A stretch of DNA of 64,000 bases from positions 2,501-66,500 of the forward strand of contig CACHNE010000001.1 in the NCBI GenBank assembly GCA_902581145.1, written 5' to 3'. The notes beneath the pieces were generated by a model that had not been told where the DNA came from, did no database searches, and saw only the letters and a list, made by a program, of their open reading frames with translations. Positions within the stretch are counted from its first letter, which is position 1; each line of letters opens with the position of its first letter. A program made the position numbers and the translations under genes. The stretch comes from an uncultured Bacteroidota bacterium (GTDB lineage Bacteria; Bacteroidota; Bacteroidia; Flavobacteriales; Flavobacteriaceae). Below are positions 1 through 10,743 of this stretch, in pieces.

Positions 1-458
<458 letters not shown>

Positions 459-594
459 TAACTTTTGTATTTTTATGAGTTATAAATTATTTGCTCGTAA
501 ACTTAATTACTTAAATTTAATTTGTTTAGAAATTTTCTAATTTCATGTATTTTTTTCAGTATGTCAATGAACATTTTCAGCATAAAGCTGATTG

Positions 595-669
<75 letters not shown>

Positions 670-744
670 TATATAAATGAGCTCTTAGAATCATAAACTC
701 AGCTACTAAAATCCTCATTTATTTAGTATTAAAACTAAACGTAG

Positions 745-818
745 TAGTCTCAGGCAGACTTGAACTGCCGACCTCTACATTATCAGTGTAGCGCTCTAAC
801 CAGCTGAGCTATGAGACT
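745..818 (-). tRNA. tRNA-Ile (anticodon GAT)
   Basis: The complement forms a 74-nt tRNA: acceptor AGTCTCA pairs perfectly with TGAGACT, the D arm begins TAGCTCAG, the anticodon stem CTACA/TGTAG carries GAT in its loop, and the T arm has GTTCAA. CCA is not encoded. It lies between 16S and tRNA-Ala in the ribosomal spacer and is co-transcribed with them. The first base pair is A-T instead of the more common G-C. Confidence 0.97.
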
Positions 819-900
819 CCACTTTATATGATTATAATTAACAGCGTTGAGAATAAACTATATGATTAGATAGTTTAAGAAACTTTAGTCGTCTTTCTCT

Positions 901-2427
<1,527 letters not shown>

Positions 2428-2581
2428 ATTTTAAATACTATTTAACAACTAAAGAAATTAAATTCTATCTGCTCATGATGGTTTATTCTCTGAAATTAAA
2501 ATAAATTTTAATTTACGCTGTCAATCAATTTCAATATTTTAATGAACATAAATTTTTCTCTGCTTCAGAAAAGCAGGGGAC

Positions 2582-2612
2582 CAAATATAAAACCCTTTTT
2601 TTTGCCAGCAAA
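2582..2612 (-). promoter_or_regulatory. Proximal rRNA promoter (P2)
   Basis: On the minus strand a -33 TTTG (2609-2612) is followed after exactly 19 bases by TATATTTG (2582-2589). This matches the Bacteroidota consensus TTTG-N19-TANNTTTG perfectly. Transcription would start near 2578, about 150 nt upstream of mature 16S. Confidence 0.8.
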
Positions 2613-2688
2613 AAAATAAATCTGAAATAAACCACTATTTATTAACAGATTTAACCATATTTTATGGATCTTTGCCTTGTAGCGCGTG

Positions 2689-2718
2689 CAAATATAATAT
2701 CTTTTTGAGATGTACAAA
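2689..2718 (-). promoter_or_regulatory. Distal rRNA promoter (P1)
   Basis: A second minus-strand element, TTTG (2715-2718) followed after 18 bases by TATATTTG (2689-2696), lies about 107 bp upstream of P2. Both boxes match the Bacteroidota consensus, suggesting tandem promoters on the ribosomal operon. Confidence 0.7.
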
Positions 2719-2776
2719 ACATTTTACAGATATTTTTCAGAGAATATTTTGATGTAGTTTATTATCAACAACTTAA

Positions 2777-4777
2777 CTACATGAAAAAATTCCAAACTAA
2801 ACCAAATCTAAAGGTAAAATCTCTGTAAGGGTAATTGGGGGCAGAATAATAGTTATATCCTGTAAATGAAGAATTAAAATGCTCAAACTTGAAATACAAC
2901 CTTGTTTGTTGAATTTTAGCATTAATAAAGAAGTCGATTATTGGAAATTCTCCAATTTCTTTTACATTTTGAACATACAACTCTGACAGCAAAGGATCAT
3001 ATCCGTTCATAAAGAATTTAGAAAAATATTTTACTCCGAAACCTGTTTGTAAATACAATGCCTTTTTAAACATGTCTGTACTGTAATAAATAGTATTTCT
3101 AGAAACTATTTCAGGAAGGTTTATTATATTATCAGAGATTGATTTTTGTAAAAGTAACTTTGAATCAATTGAAAATTTTCCAAATTTTATTTTTCTGTTC
3201 AACATGATTTTTAAAACTTCCAAATTATCAAGATACTGAACAGGGACGATTGAATAATCGTTAATTCCTGATAAATTATCATCAATTAATTTTTCAAACT
3301 GTATATGTTTTCTGACAGAAATTAAATCAATATCTAAATCAAAAATATTACGTAATACCAGATTTAGAGAAATAGAATTAGTTATTGAATGGTCGAACTC
3401 ATTATCCCAATTGTAGTTTTCGTAATTGCTTCTGTACAACAAAGTGTTATAGTTTGGTGCGACAGAGTAAAAATTATATTTTAACGATAATGAGTTGTCA
3501 TTTTTAAAATTAAACTTTGCAATTGAGCTAAATGAATTGGATTTATTGTCTCCAAAAATAAAATTTTTGGTATTTAATTTTAATTCAATATTGGAAAATT
3601 GCTTAGAGAAAGAACCGTTTAAGTAAGTAGTTTTTGAATCTATAATCTGACTATTATCTATAAAATCACCAATCTGATAATTTTCCAAAGAATATCTATC
3701 TGAAACATAAATTAAACCAAGATCTAATTTTCCAAGCGGTTCGGACTGAAAAACTAAACCTGTTTCCAGGTTAATTGATTTTAAAAATAGTTTATCATTT
3801 ACTTCCTGTGAGGCAAAAGAATTTCCAAAAAATTCATCAGATTGACTTTGTTGAAATTTATATTTTTTCTCTTCAAAATAAATTGAATTATACAATTCTA
3901 TGCTTTTACTACTCAAAGAGTCTTTTTCCTTCAAAATATAAGTTTGATCTGAATAAATTCTTTTGCCTAAAAACTCGTTGTGAGCATTTTCAAAATTTGG
4001 ATCAAAAACCCCCCTATCAAGAAATTGACTATTACCATTTTCAAAATTTAAGATATCTGAATTACTTATCCCTCCATTTTGCTCTGAAAATAGCTTTTGA
4101 TTTGAGTAATGAGTTCTTATTTTTAATTTTCTGTTTTTTGACAAATAATTAGTTGTAAAACTAAAGTTAGAAGTGCTGCTTAAAAAATTCTGATAATTTC
4201 CTAAAGATCTTAAACCCTTTCTTGAAATTGAAAAATTAAATTGACGAGACGTATTTACTGAATAAGTTGCGTCAAGTAATTGACCTTGCTCAAAGACTGA
4301 CCTGTACATCAATTCAGTGAAAGGAGTTGGTAAATCATAATAAACTACGTCATCAACGGATTCATAGCTAATATATTTATTCAATGCACCCATTTTTGGT
4401 TTAATCGAATTGATGGGCGAAAAAGACAAAGTATTGTATGCAATTCCAGTGTTTGAAAATGGTATTAATTCAAAATTATCTTTCCTTTTAAAATTTATTT
4501 TATAATATTTTTCTATAGTTAGTGAAGTATCTACAACTACTGTATCATTTTTTCTGGTTATGATTAAATAGTCCTGAATTTTTGCATCAGGATTTTTATT
4601 AAGTGTAGTACTTTTATTGTTATATAATCCTGGAACAGAATCAAGAATTGATCCTGAAGTTTTTTGCCCCATAGAAATTTCAGGCATGTTTGGAGACTTT
4701 GGCATTTGACTAACCTGAGCTTTCAAAAAACTAAAGCATATTAAAAAAAATACTAAGAATAATTTAAAATTTTTCAT
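2777..4777 (-). CDS. Porin_10-family putative outer-membrane beta-barrel protein
   Basis: A 666-residue exported protein with a signal peptide (hydrophobic residues 5-18, cleavage probably after KAQ at 21). The segment around residues 75-115, with DTSLTIEKYYK and NFELIPFSNTG, closely resembles the conserved N-terminal part of the flavobacterial putative porins of Pfam Porin_10 (PF14121). The rest is rich in alternating aromatic and polar residues and ends in WNFFM, as expected of a C-terminal beta strand ending in an aromatic segment. It presumably forms an outer-membrane barrel; the substrate is unknown. It is a single gene with its own -7 box and is divergent from rnhB. The family call is by recognition of motifs; the transport role is inferred. 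Confidence 0.8.
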   Translation of the reverse strand: MKNFKLFLVFFLICFSFLKAQVSQMPKSPNMPEISMGQKTSGSILDSVPGLYNNKSTTLNKNPDAKIQDYLIITRKNDTVVVDTSLTIEKYYKINFKRKDNFELIPFSNTGIAYNTLSFSPINSIKPKMGALNKYISYESVDDVVYYDLPTPFTELMYRSVFEQGQLLDATYSVNTSRQFNFSISRKGLRSLGNYQNFLSSTSNFSFTTNYLSKNRKLKIRTHYSNQKLFSEQNGGISNSDILNFENGNSQFLDRGVFDPNFENAHNEFLGKRIYSDQTYILKEKDSLSSKSIELYNSIYFEEKKYKFQQSQSDEFFGNSFASQEVNDKLFLKSINLETGLVFQSEPLGKLDLGLIYVSDRYSLENYQIGDFIDNSQIIDSKTTYLNGSFSKQFSNIELKLNTKNFIFGDNKSNSFSSIAKFNFKNDNSLSLKYNFYSVAPNYNTLLYRSNYENYNWDNEFDHSITNSISLNLVLRNIFDLDIDLISVRKHIQFEKLIDDNLSGINDYSIVPVQYLDNLEVLKIMLNRKIKFGKFSIDSKLLLQKSISDNIINLPEIVSRNTIYYSTDMFKKALYLQTGFGVKYFSKFFMNGYDPLLSELYVQNVKEIGEFPIIDFFINAKIQQTRLYFKFEHFNSSFTGYNYYSAPNYPYRDFTFRFGLVWNFFM

Positions 4778-4794
4778 TATGTTGAATATCGTTA

Positions 4795-4802
4795 CAAAAA
4801 TA
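4795..4802 (-). promoter_or_regulatory. -7 box for the Porin_10 gene
   Basis: The complement reads TATTTTTG, a match to TANNTTTG. The start site would fall near 4791, leaving a leader of about 14 nt before the ATG at 4777. No clear TTTG lies 18-20 bases upstream, so only the -7 element supports it. Confidence 0.45.
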
Positions 4803-4841
4803 ATCAGAAACGAATTAACCTTATATATTTAACAAATTTTT

Positions 4842-5441
4842 ATGTTGAAACCGAAATACACTGACTATGATCTAGAGTGTGGGGTTGATGAAGCCGGCAG
4901 AGGTTGTCTTGCTGGTCCTGTCACAGCTGCTGCCGTTATTCTTAGGCCTAATTTCAAACATCATTTGATTGATGACTCAAAAAAACTTTCTAAAATCAAA
5001 AGAGAAGAGCTCTCAAAAACAATTAAAGAAAATTCAATTGCTTACAGTATTCAATTTATAGACTCTAGAAAAATTGATGAAGTTAATATTCTAAATGCAA
5101 CAATTTTAGCAATGCATAAATGCATTAAAAATTTAAGCGTAAAACCAGAGTTTTTGATTATTGACGGAAATAGATTCAAAAAATATAAAGATATACCACA
5201 TGAAACTGTGATTAAAGGAGATGGAAAATATTTAAATATTGCGTCAGCATCGATTTTAGCTAAACATGCTAGGGATAATTATATGCAAAACATTTCTAAA
5301 AAATTCCCCAACTATCATTGGTTCAAAAATAATGGCTATCCCACCAAACATCACAGAGAGGCAATAAAAAAGTATGGACTAACGAAATACCATAGAAAAA
5401 GTTTCAAACTTTTTGATGAACAATTAACAATTGATTTTTAA
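4842..5441 (+). CDS. rnhB: Ribonuclease HII
   Basis: RNase HII (199 aa, normal length) cleaves the RNA strand of RNA-DNA hybrids and starts removal of ribonucleotides misincorporated in DNA. The metal-binding motif GVDEAGRG lies at residues 14-21 with D16 and E17; further acidic positions appear in LIIDGNRF (around 110) and HARDNYM (around 146). ASASILAKHARD and GYPTKHH are family hallmarks. The ATG at 4842 is the first after the upstream AT-rich gap. It is divergent from the Porin_10 gene, with a near-consensus TATATTTA box at about 4823-4830, and followed 22 bp later by a lipoprotein gene probably in the same transcript. Confidence 0.97.
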   Translation: MLKPKYTDYDLECGVDEAGRGCLAGPVTAAAVILRPNFKHHLIDDSKKLSKIKREELSKTIKENSIAYSIQFIDSRKIDEVNILNATILAMHKCIKNLSVKPEFLIIDGNRFKKYKDIPHETVIKGDGKYLNIASASILAKHARDNYMQNISKKFPNYHWFKNNGYPTKHHREAIKKYGLTKYHRKSFKLFDEQLTIDF

Positions 5442-5463
5442 TTTAGTAATGAATTAAATATTT

Positions 5464-7326
5464 ATGAATTACAAAGTCTTAACTGTAATTATTGTTTTCT
5501 TTTTTTCATCATGTGATAAAATATCTAAAAAGAACATAAGTTTATATGACTTGATCCCCGAAAAGTCTGAATTTGTTATTTCAATTAAAAATCTAAGTAA
5601 ATTTAAAAGTAGCATCGCCAATAATAATTACCTAAAAACTGTCATTAATTCAAATTTGACGTTAAAAAATTTGATTTCGCAATTAGATAAAATAAATGAT
5701 GACAGTGAACTATTAATAGGATTGTATAATAATAACACTCACTTCTACATTATTGGTAGGAAAATCCACAATGACAGTGTAAGAAATTCAAAATTTTCAT
5801 TTGAAAACATTGACATAATTACAAGTAACTCAAATTACAAACCAAAAGTTAATAAAGATTTATTCGTTCAAAAATTTAAAAAAATATATCAAACAAATAC
5901 TAACTTCAGTATAGCTCTGGATAGTCAGAGAACTAAAGATTTTTTTAAGAGGGTTTTTAAAGATGAAGTGAATATTTCTGACGGAAATTTAATAATAAAC
6001 ATTGATGCCTCAAATAACTTAATATATGTGAACGGAGTTGTGGATAGCTATTCTATAAATTCTAACTCAAATTATAAAAAAATTGCTATAGAAGAAATTA
6101 TTGAAAATGAAGAAAAATTATATTTTGATTTCAAAAATGATTTACTCACCGACTATGATATCATAAGTACAAATCAAGAAAATAAATTTGATTTTTTTCA
6201 GCTTGACAGTGCTGACGCAGTTTTAGATTTATATAAAATTTTTCAATTTAAAGAAGGGAATAATCTTGCAAGCATTAACGGAGTCATATCAAATTATAAA
6301 GATGATTTAAAAAACTCTGAAATTGAATTAAAATTTGAGACTAGCATTTCGAATGAAATTATTTTAGGCCCATTAATTGTCAAAAATCATACAAATAATA
6401 AAAATGAAGTTTTTGTTCAAGATTCTGAAAATATAATCTACCTGATAAATGATAATGGTCAAATTGAATGGACTAAAAAAATTAATGATAGAATAATTGA
6501 TGAAGTAAAGCAGATTGACAGTTACAAAAATGGAAGATTGCAATATATTTTTGCAACACATAACTCTCTACACATGATTGATCGTAAGGGAAGAGATGTA
6601 GGTAAATTCCCTTTAAAATTTAATGATCAAATAACAAAACCTGTCTCAGTATTTGATTATGATAATAATAAAAATTACAGATTGTTAATAACTCAAAATG
6701 ATGAATTATTCATGTTTGATTCGAAAGGAAATAGGGTCAGAGGTTTTGATTACAATAAAAAAAGTAAAATTATTACAAAGCCTGAGCATTTTAGAATTAG
6801 CAATAAAGATATTATTGTGTTTAAAACCTTAGATAATTTGACGATACTCAACAGGCGAGGAAAAGTTAGAATTAAAATAAATAAAGACTATAATTATTCA
6901 AAAGACAAGATATTTCAATATCAAAATTCACTAACAACCACTACTGTAAATAATAAGATTATAAAAATAGACATGAATGGAAATTCAAAATTAGTGTCTT
7001 CAATGTCTTTTGATGGGAAATATGTAAGTGATAAAAAAACAATTTATACTCTACAAAAAAATGTTTTGTCTAATGCAAAAAAAAATATTGAGATACCATT
7101 TGGAAAATACGATACTTTTAGTATAAATCACGATAAAAAAAATACACTTATTAATGTATTTGATTCTCAAAATAATAAACTTTACTTATTTGACGATAAA
7201 ATAAATATTGTGAAGGGCTTTCCGGTTTTGGCTGATGCAAATGCAAACTTTATTTTAGAAAATAGTAAAATTGAGTTTTCTGTAATTTCTGATTCCAAGA
7301 AAATAAAATACTTTCTAGTTAAATAA
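5464..7326 (+). CDS. Lipoprotein with a C-terminal propeller-like repeat region, function unknown
   Basis: A 620-residue lipoprotein: a signal peptide ending in the lipobox FSSC with the lipidated cysteine at 17. The N-terminal half (to about residue 290) includes LIPEKSEFVISIKNL and resembles uncharacterised Bacteroidota proteins that I cannot tie to a named family. From about residue 300 there are recurring units such as VQDSENIIYLINDNGQIEWTK, LHMIDRKGRDVGKFP, ELFMFDSKGNRVRGF and LTILNRRGKVRI; the repeated pattern of a hydrophobic strand followed by D/N-x-x-G-x resembles PQQ-like beta-propeller blades. It follows rnhB by 22 bp and overlaps convergent lipB by 8 bp. A scaffold or binding role at the envelope is possible but unproven. 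Confidence 0.75.
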   Translation: MNYKVLTVIIVFFFSSCDKISKKNISLYDLIPEKSEFVISIKNLSKFKSSIANNNYLKTVINSNLTLKNLISQLDKINDDSELLIGLYNNNTHFYIIGRKIHNDSVRNSKFSFENIDIITSNSNYKPKVNKDLFVQKFKKIYQTNTNFSIALDSQRTKDFFKRVFKDEVNISDGNLIINIDASNNLIYVNGVVDSYSINSNSNYKKIAIEEIIENEEKLYFDFKNDLLTDYDIISTNQENKFDFFQLDSADAVLDLYKIFQFKEGNNLASINGVISNYKDDLKNSEIELKFETSISNEIILGPLIVKNHTNNKNEVFVQDSENIIYLINDNGQIEWTKKINDRIIDEVKQIDSYKNGRLQYIFATHNSLHMIDRKGRDVGKFPLKFNDQITKPVSVFDYDNNKNYRLLITQNDELFMFDSKGNRVRGFDYNKKSKIITKPEHFRISNKDIIVFKTLDNLTILNRRGKVRIKINKDYNYSKDKIFQYQNSLTTTTVNNKIIKIDMNGNSKLVSSMSFDGKYVSDKKTIYTLQKNVLSNAKKNIEIPFGKYDTFSINHDKKNTLINVFDSQNNKLYLFDDKINIVKGFPVLADANANFILENSKIEFSVISDSKKIKYFLVK

Positions 7327-8017
7327 ATTCTGATTTGAAGGATGTAGAAAAAGAGGTTTTTAAATCATCCTTCACTTTATTTATATTAATATTATCATCA
7401 TCCAACTCTTTGTTCAAAGAAGTGACTATATTATTAGCAAGTCCACATGGTATTATGTTGTTAAAATAGTCTAAATTGACATCCACATTTAGTGCAAAAC
7501 CATGCATAGTTACCCATCTGCTTGCTCTAACACCCATTGCACATATTTTTCTTGGAAAAGGAGATTCAACGTCTAACCAAACCCCTGTTTTTCCACTATT
7601 TCTTTCTCCTTCAATTCCGTAAATTTTCAATGTGTTAATGACCGTTTCTTCAAGGAGTCTTAGATACTTATGAATATCAGTAAAAAAGTTTTCTAAATCC
7701 AAGATTGGGTAACCAACTATCTGACCAGGGCCGTGATAAGTAATATCTCCTCCTCTGTTAATTTTATAAAAACTAGCATTTTTACTTTTTAACTGATCTT
7801 CATCAATGAGAAGATTAGACATATTCCCGCTTTTTCCTAATGTATAGACATGAGGGTGTTCAACAAATAAAAAATAATTAGGCGTTATTAATTTGGTATT
7901 ATTTTTTCGATTTTTCTTTTTAATCTTAACTATCTCGTCAAATAAGTTTTGCTGATAATCCCATGCATCTTTATAGTTCATCACTCCTAAGTCAATAAAT
8001 TTAATCTGCTTATTCAT
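7319..8017 (-). CDS. lipB: Octanoyl-[acyl carrier protein]:protein octanoyltransferase
   Basis: LipB moves octanoyl groups from acyl carrier protein to lipoyl domains and the glycine cleavage H protein, the first step of lipoic acid synthesis. The 232-residue protein has the signature RGGDITYHGPGQIVGYP (about residues 84-100), the catalytic lysine in KICAMGVR (about 155) and the catalytic cysteine in PCGLANNI (about 190). Length is normal. It starts 2 bp after the stop of a small Pmp3-like gene, so the two are probably co-transcribed. Its 3' end overlaps the convergent lipoprotein gene by 8 bp. Confidence 0.97.
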   Translation of the reverse strand: MNKQIKFIDLGVMNYKDAWDYQQNLFDEIVKIKKKNRKNNTKLITPNYFLFVEHPHVYTLGKSGNMSNLLIDEDQLKSKNASFYKINRGGDITYHGPGQIVGYPILDLENFFTDIHKYLRLLEETVINTLKIYGIEGERNSGKTGVWLDVESPFPRKICAMGVRASRWVTMHGFALNVDVNLDYFNNIIPCGLANNIVTSLNKELDDDNININKVKDDLKTSFSTSFKSEFI

Positions 8018-8019
8018 TA

Positions 8020-8178
8020 TTAATTTTTTGGGTTATTTAAAATTACAAGAGCAGCAATTACACCAGGGACCCACCCACAGAGCCATAGAATAAAAACTAT
8101 GATTATTGATCCACAACCTTTATCAAGGACAGCCAATGGCGGACATAAAATTGATAAAAAAACCCTGAATAAACTCAT
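8020..8178 (-). CDS. YqaE/Pmp3-family small membrane protein
   Basis: A 52-codon gene on the minus strand beginning ATG at 8178. The protein starts MSLFRVFLSILCPPLAVL, then DKGCGS, a second hydrophobic stretch, GWVPGVIAALVIL and a short polar tail. This two-helix layout with CPPLAV, GCG and GW-PG is diagnostic of the Pmp3/YqaE/UPF0057 family, known in yeast and plants for effects on membrane potential and salt stress. Family length is about 50-55 residues, so it is complete. Its stop lies 2 bp before the lipB start codon, suggesting one transcript. Its physiological role in Bacteroidota is not established. Confidence 0.9.
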   Translation of the reverse strand: MSLFRVFLSILCPPLAVLDKGCGSIIIVFILWLCGWVPGVIAALVILNNPKN

Positions 8179-8250
8179 AAAAAAGAATTGATGTAAATAT
8201 AGTTATCTTTTAAAAATTAATACCTTATTCATTTTTATTTCAATTAAAAG

Positions 8251-8258
8251 TATATTTG
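8251..8258 (+). promoter_or_regulatory. -7 box for lysS
   Basis: TATATTTG matches the Bacteroidota -7 consensus TANNTTTG and lies 22 bp before the lysS ATG, implying a leader of about 19 nt. The upstream -33 region is AT-rich with no clear TTTG at the right spacing. Confidence 0.55.
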
Positions 8259-8280
8259 TATTTATAACAATATATAATCA

Positions 8281-9972
8281 ATGGAACTTAGTGAACAGGA
8301 ATTAGTCAGAAGGGATAAATTAAATAAAATAAAGGAAATGGGTATTGACCCATACCCAGCTGAATTATTTCCTGTGTCAGATTACTCTATTGATATCAAA
8401 AATGAATTTAAAATTGATAAAAAAGTTGTTATTGCGGGAAGATTAATGTCAAGAAGAATTCAAGGTAGTGCAAGTTTTGCTGAGCTTCAAGATAGTAAAG
8501 GAAAAATACAACTCTATTTTAACAGAGATGAAATCTGCCCTGATGATGATAAAATTTATTACAATGAATTTTATAAAAAATTACTAGATATTGGCGATAT
8601 AATTGGAGTTGAGGGCGTATTATTTAAAACAAAGGTTGGAGAAAAAACTGTGTTAGTAAAGAACTTTAAGTTATTATCAAAATCATTAAAGCCATTACCA
8701 CTGCCAAAAGAAGATAGTGAAGGTAATTTATATGACGAATTTAATGATCCTGAGCTTAGGTATAGACAGAGATATGTAGATTTAATTGTCAATTCGGGAA
8801 TTAAAGAAACATTCATTAAAAGAACGTTAATAACAAATAGCATTCGAGAATTTTTAAATCAAAGAGGATATCTTGAGGTTGAGACCCCAATTCTACAACC
8901 AATTCCCGGCGGGGCAACAGCAAGACCTTTTTTGACACATCACAATGCGTTAAATATTCCTTTATACCTAAGAATTGCAAACGAATTATATTTAAAAAGA
9001 CTTATCGTAGGTGGATTTGACGGGGTGTATGAATTCGCAAAAGATTTCAGAAACGAGGGGATGGACAGAACTCATAATCCAGAATTTACAATACTTGAAC
9101 TTTACGTTTCGTACAAAGATTATAATTGGATGATGGATATGACTGAACGGCTTTTAGAAAAAGTATCTATAAATTCGACCGGAAATACTAAAGTAAAAGT
9201 TGGTAATAATATTATTGATTTTAAAGCACCATATCAAAGAATTTCAATTTTTGGTGCTGTTAAGAAATTCACTGGAATTGATATATCTAAAATGGACGAA
9301 TCAATGCTAAGAAAAACAGCGAAAGATTTGAATGTTGAAATTGATAAAACAATGGGTAGAGGGAAAATTATTGATACAATATTTGGGGATAAATGTGAGC
9401 CAAATTTTATACAACCTACTTTTATTATCGACTATCCAAAGGAAATGAGTCCACTTACCAAAGTTCATAGAGAAAATAAAGACTTAACCGAAAGATTTGA
9501 ATTAATTGTGAATGGTAAAGAAATAGCGAATGCTTATAGTGAACTAAACGATCCAATAGATCAAAAAGAAAGGTTTGAAAAACAGCTTGAATTATCCAAA
9601 AAAGGTGATAAAGAAGCCGGTGAGTTTATCGACTATGATTTTTTAAGAGCTCTAGAATATGGAATGCCGCCAACATCTGGAATTGGAATTGGAATTGATA
9701 GGTTGGTAATGCTTATGACTAATAATTCTTCTATTCAGGAAGTTCTCTTTTTTCCTCAGATGCGACCGGAAAAAAAGAAAGTTTCTTTGACAGAAAAAGA
9801 AGAACTAATTTTTAAAATTTTAAGTAATGAAAATCAATTATTAGTTGAAGTAAAAACTAAATCTGGGCTTAGCAACAAAGCATGGGATAAATCGATCAAA
9901 TCTCTAAGAAAACTTGAACTTGTTAAAGTTGAAAAAATTGAAGATGATATTTATATTTCAAAAATTAATTAA
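8281..9972 (+). CDS. lysS: Lysyl-tRNA synthetase, class II
   Basis: Charges tRNA-Lys with lysine in the cytoplasm. The protein (563 aa) has an N-terminal OB-fold anticodon-binding domain (about residues 45-150, with VVIAGRLMSRR and GSASFAELQD), class II motif 2 FRNEGMDRTHNPEF near 256 and motif 3 GIGIGIDR near 466. About 80 residues follow motif 3, with a helical, lysine-rich tail that I recall as usual for Bacteroidota LysRS. The ATG at 8281 fits both the protein N-terminus (MELSEQE) and the promoter. It heads a three-gene plus-strand run with a small secreted protein and a Smr-domain protein. Confidence 0.98.
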   Translation: MELSEQELVRRDKLNKIKEMGIDPYPAELFPVSDYSIDIKNEFKIDKKVVIAGRLMSRRIQGSASFAELQDSKGKIQLYFNRDEICPDDDKIYYNEFYKKLLDIGDIIGVEGVLFKTKVGEKTVLVKNFKLLSKSLKPLPLPKEDSEGNLYDEFNDPELRYRQRYVDLIVNSGIKETFIKRTLITNSIREFLNQRGYLEVETPILQPIPGGATARPFLTHHNALNIPLYLRIANELYLKRLIVGGFDGVYEFAKDFRNEGMDRTHNPEFTILELYVSYKDYNWMMDMTERLLEKVSINSTGNTKVKVGNNIIDFKAPYQRISIFGAVKKFTGIDISKMDESMLRKTAKDLNVEIDKTMGRGKIIDTIFGDKCEPNFIQPTFIIDYPKEMSPLTKVHRENKDLTERFELIVNGKEIANAYSELNDPIDQKERFEKQLELSKKGDKEAGEFIDYDFLRALEYGMPPTSGIGIGIDRLVMLMTNNSSIQEVLFFPQMRPEKKKVSLTEKEELIFKILSNENQLLVEVKTKSGLSNKAWDKSIKSLRKLELVKVEKIEDDIYISKIN

Positions 9973-9995
9973 CTATATTTAAAAAAATTCACATT

Positions 9996-10316
9996 ATGAG
10001 AAAATTTTTATCCAGTCTTATTATTTTAATCTTTGTTTCGAACTTTTCATACGGGTTAAACGATTATAAATCAATTGAAGAAGTTAAATCATTAAACTAT
10101 GAATTATTTGAAGAAATAGGGTTAGATGAAAATAAAATCAATTACGTAAGTAGAGTAATTTATTCCACCTACAAAAAGGCACAGTATATGTCGTCTAATG
10201 GAGCTTCTCCTCAGAAAGCAGTTTCCCTCGACAAGGAAGCAGATGAAATGCTACTGAAAGTATTATCACAATCTGAACTGAAAAAGTTTAACTCGATAAA
10301 ACATAAACTAAAATAA
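9996..10316 (+). CDS. Small secreted protein of unknown function
   Basis: A 106-residue protein with a clear signal peptide (MRKFLSSLIILIFVSNFSYG, cleavage near residue 20), leaving a mature protein of about 85 residues predicted to be mostly helical and charged (ELFEEIGLDENKINYVSRV, EADEMLLKVLSQSELKKF). I do not recognise a family. It starts 23 bp after lysS and ends 6 bp before the Smr gene, so it is probably in the lysS transcript. It contains no cysteine or lipobox, so it is likely soluble in the periplasm or secreted. Confidence 0.7.
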   Translation: MRKFLSSLIILIFVSNFSYGLNDYKSIEEVKSLNYELFEEIGLDENKINYVSRVIYSTYKKAQYMSSNGASPQKAVSLDKEADEMLLKVLSQSELKKFNSIKHKLK

Positions 10317-10322
10317 AAGTTT

Positions 10323-10553
10323 TTGTTAAAAATTGATCTTCACGGATTTACATACTCAAAAGTAAAAGATATTTTGCCTAACTGGTTAATTAATAATTAT
10401 AATCAAGGAGTTGATGACTTCGAAATTATTACAGGAAACAGTGAACAAATGAAACAAATTGTAAAGAATATTTGTTCTGAAAATGGATTTAGAGCTGAAG
10501 ATAATTGGAATGGTAATTCTGGTTCTCTGTTGGTTTCAATCGATAGACTTTAG
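10323..10553 (+). CDS. Small Smr-domain protein
   Basis: A 76-residue stand-alone Smr (small MutS-related) domain. The DLHG motif at residues 5-8 and the ITGNS motif (about 36-40) are the family hallmarks. Smr domains bind or nick nucleic acids and act in ribosome rescue or recombination when fused to other domains. Here the domain has no partner region. The only plausible start is TTG at 10323, 6 bp after the upstream gene, since the DLHG motif begins four codons later. It ends the lysS transcript, just before the long hairpin at 10643-10753. The specific substrate is unknown. Confidence 0.8.
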   Translation: MLKIDLHGFTYSKVKDILPNWLINNYNQGVDDFEIITGNSEQMKQIVKNICSENGFRAEDNWNGNSGSLLVSIDRL

Positions 10554-10743
10554 ATCTACTTTATTAACAAAGGACTGTTAATTTGTTCTCTTTACCTTAA
10601 GTTTTTTCAATTGTATTTTAAATTAATTTTGGACTTGATATTTAATATTCAAGATCATCAACAGAGTTTTGGTTCAGGCTATAATCAAACAATCCTCACT
10701 GGTCCACTACATTGATTACACCAAAACGTTGATGACTTGAATA
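10554..10743. other. Convergent intergenic gap with inverted repeats
   Basis: This is the only convergent gene junction in the window with room between the stops. Besides the large hairpin (listed separately) it holds a short perfect inverted repeat, ATTAACA at 10563-10569 and TGTTAAT at 10576-10582, separated by AAGGAC, directly after the Smr stop codon. No reading frame of coding appearance was seen. Confidence 0.6.

Larger units (their letters stand above)
2428..2776 (-). other. rRNA operon leader and promoter region
   Basis: This 349-base gene-free stretch separates the 16S 5' end from the stop codon of the Porin_10 gene. It holds two promoter-like elements facing the 16S gene (listed separately) and an AT-rich transcribed leader of roughly 150 nt between the proximal promoter and 16S. 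No open reading frame with coding character was seen. The short inverted repeat CTGCTT/AAGCAG near 2561-2576 lies close to the predicted proximal start site. Confidence 0.7.

Noticed and set aside
3775-4152. A 125-codon plus-strand reading frame
   Set aside because: It is antisense to the Porin_10 gene, which has a signal peptide and family motifs on the other strand; the plus-strand product has no recognisable features.
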